DNA of 64,000 nucleotides from Zhengitettix transpicula (lineage: Eukaryota; Arthropoda; Insecta; Orthoptera; Tetrigidae). Below are positions 57,093-64,000 of the stretch, piece after piece. The notes beneath the pieces are model-generated. The model had not been told where the DNA came from and did not search any database. It was given only the letters and a program-made list of their open reading frames with translations. The translations under genes and the position numbers were made by a program. How positions within the stretch are numbered: the stretch's first letter is position 1; every line of letters starts with the position of its first letter. The stretch is taken from contig CM073596.1 of NCBI GenBank assembly GCA_037074705.1, positions 14,564,501 through 14,628,500 of the forward strand, written 5' to 3'.

Positions 57093-58074
57093 AATAATTT
57101 ATATGAACTGTGCGCTTTTAAAATGAAATACACTAATAACTTTAAAGAACAAACAAAATTTATTATTCCAAATTTAAAACAAGTATAAAATATACAAAAT
57201 AATTGGGATCTCAGGGTCTTGAACTGGGTTTGATAATGGCAGAATTTATATAATCAAAATCACAAAAATTAAATTTACTTTATATGGGAATCAATGCGTC
57301 TGAACGTAGACGAAATTTGTTGCTGAAGAAATAATACTAAAGATTGAATTTAAACAATTTCAATTTTTATCAAGAAATTAAGAATGATCTGAATAATTAA
57401 AGATCTCATTTTATCGATAATTGAAGAACGATCTGACGTTTATCTTTTAAACGTGGTTTACAATGATTTTAAAGTTTTCTTTCTACTTACGGCAGCCCAG
57501 GACTCATTTATAACTATTCGTGCACAATTTTGGGGTTTTCACAGATTCTAATTACTCACAGACTCTAATTAGCGTAGTTTGTTAGTTGGTTTAAAATTAT
57601 TTTGTCGATTCTCGATGATTTACTGCAACCTGGATTTGTCGGTCTCGTGGATTTTTGTTGAAAATGCACCTCATTGGTTTTGTCTGTTGACTGAAGACTA
57701 GTTCAGTTTCGGCATTTTTGATATAACAGCGTACATATTACTGGAACACATTCTCTCGTTCTTTAAATTAGACCTTTTTCATTCCCGCTGCTGACTGACT
57801 AAATTGTTCAACTTTTCGTGTATTAGAATTTTGTGGTCTTTACACCTCGCCGTTCATTGCCTGACTGTACTACTTTTCGTCTGCTCTATTTGCTGTCTGC
57901 TGCCCGACTATACATTCGTCTCGTAAATTTTGAGCGCGTAGAACCTTCTCGACCGATCAACAATACTTTCTTTGCCTTGCCGGTTTGTTGCGGCGTCCGC
58001 TATATCCACCAATAATGAGTCCTTTACAATTCAACTTTTCAATTAGAACAATGCCTTAATTACCAATTACTACA
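57090..58074 (+). mobile_element. T-family element T5, solo-LTR-like
   Basis: 985 bp, TTGTAATAATTTATATG to ACCAATTACTACAA, with TA tracts on both sides (the right one runs to 58124). It is the closest relative of T3, from GGGATCTCAGGGTCTTGAAC through AATAATGAGTCCT. A local duplication (GAATTAAGAATGATCTG...) separates it from T3. The 60-codon plus frame at 57833-58015 is incidental. Confidence 0.78.

Positions 58075-58124
<50 letters not shown>
58075..58124. repeat. (TA)n microsatellite
   Basis: Right flank of T5, with one CA interruption. It abuts RepA copy N. Confidence 0.92.
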
Positions 58125-58126
<2 letters not shown>

Positions 58127-58612
58127 AGTTGTAGACAGGCAATGTATACGGTAATCCACTTAGTGGCAACTCCCCTCTAATAGCATAGGAAAGGGATTTG
58201 AAAGGGGGGATGCAGAAGAGTAAAGGAAGGTAGCCAAGGGATAACTAGGGCCCGCAGGCTATTGTTTAAGGATCCTATCCGACAATTCGCCTAAAAGTGA
58301 TGCAGGGAAAACCCTAGAAAAACATGCACAAGGTAAGTCGGGCATATGGTACTTGTCCCACGCCTTTCGATTGCGGGAGAGGGGTTTGCTGTTGGGTCGC
58401 AGCTATCCCTCTCCGTACCTTGACCAGTTTCGGAGGCAGCTGGCCGACTATTCCAATAGGAATAGTGGACAACTGTTACCGTATGCCCATGGTCTGTGAC
58501 CCCGGAACATACACCTCTCAAAACAGTCCGAGGTGCCTCGGCATGTGGGAACCTTAGTTCAAAAACCAGAGATGTGAAGGCATCGTCAAAGGAAGCATCT
58601 CTCAGAGCTCTG
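58125..58612 (-). repeat. RepA copy N, near full length, worn tail
   Basis: The 3' end is degenerate (GAGTTGTAGACAGGCAATG in place of TTAGGGTAACAGGCTACATG). The body is complete up to GAACTAAGGTTCCCAC and GATGCCTTCACATCTC on the minus strand. It lacks the 5' palindromes. Confidence 0.87.
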
Positions 58613-58624
58613 ATATAATTATTA

Positions 58625-58936
58625 TTTTTTTTAGGGTAATCCACACGTTGGCAACTCCCCTTTAATAGCACAGGAAGGGATCTGAAAGGGGGGATGCAGA
58701 AGGGTAGAGAAAGGTAGCCAAGGGTTAACTAGGGCCCCCGGACTATAGTTTAAGGATCCTACCCGGAATTCGCCTAAAAGTAATGCAGGGGGAAACCCTA
58801 GAAAAACCTGCACCAGGTATGTCGGGTATTGGGTACTTGTCTCAAGCCTTTCCGATAGCGGGAGAAGAGTATGCTGTGGGGACGCAGCATTCCTTTCTCC
58901 GTACCTCGACTAGTTTAGGAGGCAGCTGGCCGACTG
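58625..58936 (-). repeat. RepA copy O, 5' truncated
   Basis: Begins TTTTTTTTAGGGTAATCCAC, missing about 15 bp of the usual 3' end (CAGGCTACATGAGG), and stops at GGCAGCTGGCCGACTG. It lies 12 bp from copy N in the same orientation. The 126-codon minus frame at 58291-58671 spans both copies and is an artefact. Confidence 0.87.
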
Positions 58937-59909
58937 TATATATTAAAATTGTTGTTGTATTTACAATGTTTTTCGACTATATAATTAATTTCTGAGTTAA
59001 GATCTGTGAGTTAAGATATTTTTAATGCGTTATTTATTGAGCTCCGTATTATAAAGTTTCTGCAGTGAATTGTGGCCCACACACACTTTGTTTTTTATGG
59101 CGCATTGCAGGGCTTATCCAAAGATTTGTTCAATCGACTAGATTTAGAATGAAGCTCCTCAGAGAGGCGCACGTCGCCGACCAGCTACTTGCTAGGCCTT
59201 TTAATGCGGGCAAAATTTTGTTTCCCAGCTCATTTACGAAGCTGGTCGCGCACGCAACACACCAGGCCAATAAGCAGGCTTCCGCGAACCTCTCAGCCTC
59301 CCCTCTGGGGATTCGATAAAGCCCCCCATCCCAACCTTACCTCCCCCCAAAATCGCATCACCAGCCAGAAATTCGCCACCGAAATTACAAGCTACTGGCA
59401 CGAATAGGATTTGCGTTCTGCGAATCGTCTCTTCCCCCTCGGGATTCTGCCTGCACCTCGGGACGTGATCGCACTGATGTTTGCATCAACGCGATCGTGC
59501 AATCGTGATATCAGAGGTGGGAGCCGTTCGTAAGATACCAATAATATAGCTCACACGCAATATAATGAAATCCACACACATTAATGTGGCAAAGTGTTAT
59601 TTATTAATATGACATCATTAGTCCTCCCCGGCGCTTTCCTGTTGAGTCCTGGACACTCTTAAAAGAAACGGAACTTGCTTGTTAGTAATTACTATCTGAT
59701 TAATTATTGATGCATCTCCACACACGAGGAGACTCAGAAGTGATCAAAATCAATAGCGTCTGTGTGGACATGGTGGAACAACAACCATTGCGAACTATGG
59801 ATAATAATTACAGTGATGACTCGTTAAAGAAGAAAATGAATACGAAGGGAACCTTAGTCCTCTATCTGAATGAACTGATTTTGAGTTAAAACTACATAAG
59901 TCATATCTA
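58937..59909. other. No gene seen; GC-rich block
   Basis: The 59090-59520 part is clearly GC-richer than its surroundings and contains short frames (59065-59319 and 59189-59407, plus) and a CGATCGTGCAATCG region, but no recognised domain or splice context. The rest is AT-rich. Confidence 0.45.
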
Positions 59910-60345
59910 TTTTTTTAGGGTAACGGGCTACAGGAGGATAATCCACGCGGTGACAACTCTCCTCTAATAGAATAGGAAGGGATTTTAAAGGGTAGAGGTA
60001 GAGAGCCGATGGTTAACTAGAGCCACCAGGCTATAGTTTAAGGATCCTACCTGGGCATTCGCCTAAAAGTTATGCAGGACAAACCGTAGAAAACCTGCAT
60101 CAGAGGGCATTGTGTACTTGTCCCTCACCCTTCCGATGGTGGGAGTGGGGATTCTGTGGGAACTCACCATTACCTTCTCCGTGCCTCGACCAGTTTAGGA
60201 GGCAGCTGGCCGGCTGTTCCAATGGATGGGAATAGCGGACAAATCTTACCGTATGCGCCTCGGCTTGTGGGAAACTTAGTTCAAAAACGAAGAGAGGAAA
60301 AGGTATCCCCCAATGTAGCCCTGTTCGTCTCTCCAGAAAGCCTCT
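59910..60345 (-). repeat. RepA copy P, full span with internal deletions
   Basis: Tail complement TTTTTTTAGGGTAACGGGC at the left. GGGATGCGGAAGGG and the CATACACCTCTC...GCCGAGG section (between CCGTATGC and GCCTCGGC) are deleted. The far end (AGCCTCTGCCTACAAAAGAAC) may be a decayed palindrome. Confidence 0.83.
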
Positions 60346-60922
60346 GCCTACAAAAGAACAACTCTCACTGGCTCACGTTATCCTCAATACGAATACGAAG
60401 AATATTTTGGGGCTCATGTATATTTTTAAAGAAATTACAAGGCCTTGAATAAATTAAAAATGGTGTTTCATGAATTTTATTAAGTCCAAATTCCTTTTGA
60501 ATTAATTTTAAATCTAATTCTAATTTGCTTACCGACATATGTCCTTAATAATACCTGCATTCGAAATTGCAGTGTCTGATTGGATACATGTTGGAGTATT
60601 TATATCTCAGATCAATCATTGACTATTTCACACCTATAAAGAATATAAATTTTCTGGGTGAAGATGTGGACCATATGTTATATTGCTACATACAACGTTC
60701 TGTCGCCGTCTTCTGGTCACGTCTACTCTGAAATGGAGATACAATTATAAGAACACCAGGTCGCCGAGGTAACGTGACATAAACATGGAAGAAGACGAAT
60801 TAGTACGCCAGAAGATGTTGACAGAGCAAGTCATCGGAACGTTACAGGCAGTATACCGTACATTACACTCGATTAGAAGCCCGAGAAAAATTTCGTGACT
60901 ATTTTCAGTAACGAACATATCT
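60346..60922. other. No gene seen
   Basis: AT-rich spacer. The minus frame at 60745-60990 runs into the Helitron-like 5' end and is not recognised. Confidence 0.45.
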
Positions 60923-61519
60923 TCTATATAATAAAAAAGGATGTATATTTGTATGTATGTATGTATGTATTTACGTTGTTCTTTATACAAATTTTATCGC
61001 GTGGACAGAATGCAACAAAAATTGGTATACGTATTCTGCCAAAATCGAGAACCGGTACTGTGGGGATGACAAACCCATAGCATAAAGGTGGAAAGAATTA
61101 TAATTAAAAACCGTCATCATTAAATACTAAATTACTGCGCGCCAAGAGACAATGACGTCACGCGAAAGAAAGACGTTACTACGCAACGAACAAAGGAAAT
61201 ATCTCCTTTATTGGGAATGAAATAAAGCAGAAATATTTTTTAAATAAAAAGTATAATTTTATACAGCAATATTCCATCGAATGATAATAAAGAAGAATAC
61301 TAATTACTTTACCATCCTTGGGGAAAATGTAAGTTAATTTTCGCGCTGTATTAGTTGTGAGTCTAGCTAACAATTTCATCAATGTAATATTTCGTAATGT
61401 ATGAAGACTGAGTGACGATTATATCCTGAAATACTCAAGGAATATATTTAAGTATTCAATTAAATACTTTTTCGAGTTTATGTAAATAAGTACACGAGCA
61501 ACGCCGGGCACCTAGCTAG
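60923..61519 (+). mobile_element. Helitron-like non-autonomous element H3
   Basis: 597 bp, TCTATATAATAAAAAAGGAT to GCCGGGCACCTAGCTAG followed by T. It is nearly the same as H1 throughout (TACGTTGTTCTTTATACAA, GAACCGGTACTGTGGGG, GACAATGACGTCACGCG, CGTTACTACGCAACG). Such similarity at two places suggests relatively recent mobility. The base before TC is T. Confidence 0.68.
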
Positions 61520-61663
61520 TGGCCAAATAATTTAATCAGACAGTAAAGTATTTTACGTGTCAATGAAATCACTACATGTTTCGTCCATAATCCGAAGTTC
61601 TACTTCAATTGAACAAAGTTTATTTATAAATTTTAAATTAATTTATCTAAGGAATGTTGTTTG
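61520..61663. other. No gene seen
   Basis: Short AT-rich spacer. Confidence 0.5.
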
Positions 61664-62299
61664 ATGAGACAGTCAGATGTTGTATTTAAAGTAAATTAAT
61701 AAATTTTCAAGGTAATATTTAAGATTTATTTGAGTGATTAATGTTCTTCATCATATTTCTATAACAATGATAGAAAATTAATAGTTTCAGAGATTATTAT
61801 TTGAAATTGGTATATCGTTACGTTATATGGGTTTTTATAGGTAAATTAAATGGCAAATATAGACAATTTTTTCTTGGGATTAAAGTTAAGTAAACAAGAA
61901 TAATAAATAGTTTTTTTTAGCATTTAGTAATTAAAGTTATTTTATTGCCGTTGGCCGAGATATTTAATTCTCAGACCACTAATGAGACAGTCAGATGTTG
62001 TATTTAAAGTAAATTAATAAATTTTCAAGGTAATATTTAAGATTTATTTGAGTGATTAATGTTCTTCATCATATTTCTATAACAATGATAGAAAATTAAT
62101 AGTTTCAGAGATTATTATTTGAAATTGGTATATCGTTATGTTATATGGGTTTTTATAGGTAAATTAAATGGCAAATATAGACAATTTTTTCTTGGGATTA
62201 AAGTTAAGTAAACAAGAATAATACATAGTTTTTTTTAGCATTTAGTAATTAAAGTTATTTTATTGCCGTTGGCCGAGATATTTAATTCTCAGACCACTA
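61664..62299. repeat. 318-bp tandem duplication, nearly identical units
   Basis: Unit 1 (61664-61981) and unit 2 (61982-62299) both start ATGAGACAGTCAGATGTTG and end CTCAGACCACTA. A third start, ATGAG, follows at 62300. I noted only two substitutions (CGTTACGTT against CGTTATGTT; AATAAATAG against AATACATAG). It is non-coding in appearance, and either recent or homogenised. Confidence 0.95.
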
Positions 62300-63476
62300 A
62301 TGAGGTGTTGTAAATCCACGGCTTAGCTTGAAACTTTCTGTGATTCGGGACTTCTATCTGATGTTCCGGTTCTATTATCTTTGGTCTCGATGAACTTCTT
62401 TCCAGCCTTGCTTGGGGCACGCGCCGCCGCTCTGGAGACCATATTTGCATATTTCCCCCTCACCAGTCCCCAATTTACCTCTAATGAGCTCTTTCTAATT
62501 GGCCATCCCTTGTGTCCCCCACTCCCTCGTAGAATTCTGTTTGGAAGGTGTTCAGCATAAACGGTTTTCCCCGTCTCGCTAGCTTGTGAGGCTTCAACAA
62601 GCAAGGAAGCATCAATTGATTGAGGATTTTGTACGATGTTTGTTCGCAATTATTCTGCGGAAGCAAATGCCACAGGTGTGGTGGTCCCTGCTAGTCCTAC
62701 AGACACGGAAGGGATTAGAGTTTTCATGAATTATTGTCTAATTAAACTCAAGCAAAATTTATCTCTGGACAGATGAACTTTCAGAGCTCTGCTATTTTAC
62801 GAGCTCTCAGGAATTCAATTCAGTTAATTGCTCAGAAACAGGAATTCCCGTTCGTGTAAGATCGGACAAAGCGTAATTAATGGAAACAACGTAGTAAGAA
62901 AAAAAAATTTCAACAAACAACTGTAAAATGTACAGGACCAGTAATTAAAAGCATTCCCATTATTATTTAGACTGAAATTAGATACATTAGTTTAGCTATG
63001 CTTGGTACACTATTTTTAATATGAACATACTAGATAAAGTACCTGTATCTATACCCGGTTGAACCATAATTGGTTAAAGAAACTATAAAAGAATTTATTA
63101 ATAATTTTTTTATATGTCAACATTTAAATACAATTTGGTAGTTTTTCTAGCGATGCATGTTTGTAAACCTCATTTTAATTTTTGTTTCCGGAACTAAAAT
63201 GTACAAAAATATTTAAGTAACTACTTCTGACCATACCACATGCAATTAGTCGTGAAAGAGGCAAGGATTTTATAAATTTACACTTTTGAGTGTCACCGAG
63301 GTTATGGAGAAGGCGAGACTTGAGCAGTGCCGACGCAGCATTGTTTCATGACGTCATATCACGCTATAACAGGACGAATTATAAACGCTTTCCAGAATAA
63401 TATTTTACATTTTATCAGCTTAGACCTGAAATAAAAGAATTCAATGTAATTTAGAGAAGAAGAAGGTGTAGACAGG

Positions 63477-63478
<2 letters not shown>
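62300..63478. other. No gene seen; one unassigned open frame
   Basis: A 108-codon minus-strand frame at 62323-62649 lies in a GC-richer block (about 62330-62640). Its translation is hydrophilic, ending in a Lys/Ser/Arg-rich stretch, and I recognise no domain. It could be an exon remnant or chance. The remaining sequence is AT-rich. Confidence 0.4.

Positions 63479-63525
<47 letters not shown>
63479..63525. repeat. (TA)n microsatellite
   Basis: Left flank of T6. Confidence 0.92.
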
Positions 63526-63526
<1 letters not shown>

Positions 63527-63529
<3 letters not shown>

Positions 63530-64000
63530 AATAATTAAATATAATATGAATGTGGCGTTTCTAAATGAAAGAACTTAAGTGAAAACTATTAAACAAGATT
63601 TATTAACAATTTTAAAACCAGTATAAAATACACAAAATATTTGGGATCTCAGGGTCTTGAACTGGGTTTGATAAATGGCAGAATTTATATAATAAAAATT
63701 ACATTTACTTTTTATGGAAATCAATGCGTCTGAACATAGACGAAATTTGTTGCGGAAGAAATAATACTAAAGATTGAATTTAAACAATTTTAATTTTATC
63801 AAGAATTAACGATCTCATTTTATCGATAATTAAATAATTAAAGAAACGGCCGCCCAGGTCTCTTTTTAGCTTTTCGTGCACAATTTTGGGGACATCACTG
63901 ATTCTAAGTACTCACAGACTCTAAATGTTCACAGCCCTCTAATTGGCGTCGTTTGTTAGTTGGTTTAACACAAATTGGTTGGTTCTCGATGCTTTACTGC
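63527..64000 (+). mobile_element. T-family element T6, cut by the window end
   Basis: Begins TTGTAATAATTAAATATAA after a TA tract and follows T3 and T5 closely (GGGATCTCAGGGTCTTGAAC, TTTGTTGCGGAAGAAATAAT, ACATCACTGATTCTAAGT). Relative to T3 it lacks about 60 bp around the ACGATCTGAC...TTCTCTACTTAC section. The right end lies beyond the window. Confidence 0.75.

Noticed and set aside
1..64000. CRISPR arrays, bacterial operons, phage or plasmid modules
   Set aside because: No array of short direct repeats with unique spacers, no ribosome-binding-site-led gene series; composition and elements are those of an animal genome.

Overview
The window looks like repeat-rich, AT-rich intergenic or intronic DNA from a large animal genome. 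An insect is most likely: it holds a Tc1/mariner element of the common arthropod kind, Helitron-like elements, tRNA-derived SINEs, Penelope-like sequences and RNase H-bearing non-LTR retrotransposon fragments. I found no convincing host protein-coding gene, no rRNA or intact tRNA gene, and nothing prokaryotic (no operons, no CRISPR array). Almost every open frame over 60 codons lies in a repeat, a (TA)n tract or unremarkable AT-rich sequence.

Layout. 0-13 kb: mostly unassigned AT-rich DNA, with two copies (1.6-3.0 kb) of a GC-richer dispersed repeat that I call RepA, a 146-bp GC-rich tandem array (3.9-4.2 kb), a partial member of a second family that I call T (6.4-7.3 kb) and a cluster of four RepA copies (9.7-11.3 kb). 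12.4-13.9 kb: a 415-bp tandem duplication, an AT minisatellite and a tRNA-derived SINE. 15.8-16.6 kb: one RepA copy inserted beside another with a visible target duplication. 18.7-20.6 kb: a 1.85-kb T element. 23.7-25.0 kb: a complete but dead mariner. 26.9-29.1 kb: RepA copies around a decayed, possibly retroelement-derived coding stretch. 30-32 kb: a duplicated segment containing a foldback, then a Helitron-like element. 34.5-39 kb: a full RepA, a diverged Helitron relative, a SINE scrap and a T element. 39.3 and 41.7 kb: two LINE coding scraps. 43.8-48.2 kb: hammerhead-like relics, a 27-bp minisatellite, a second SINE and a Penelope-like element with inverted arms. 49-64 kb: Helitron-like elements, four more T elements, an inverted hammerhead-bearing pair, RepA copies and a 318-bp near-perfect tandem duplication.

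Three families carry most of the interest. RepA (16 copies) has an A-rich 3' end and, in its longest copies, perfect palindromes at the 5' end whose stem differs by a compensatory base pair between copies. T elements start TTGTAAT or similar, end ATTACAA or ACTACAA, and sit in (TA)n microsatellites. They could be solo LTRs with an ATAT target preference or an unusual TIR element. Penelope-like sequences show a GIY-YIG endonuclease fragment and paired CTGANGA...GAAACGT hammerhead-like cores in inverted terminal arms. All assignments come from reading the sequence; no database search was run.
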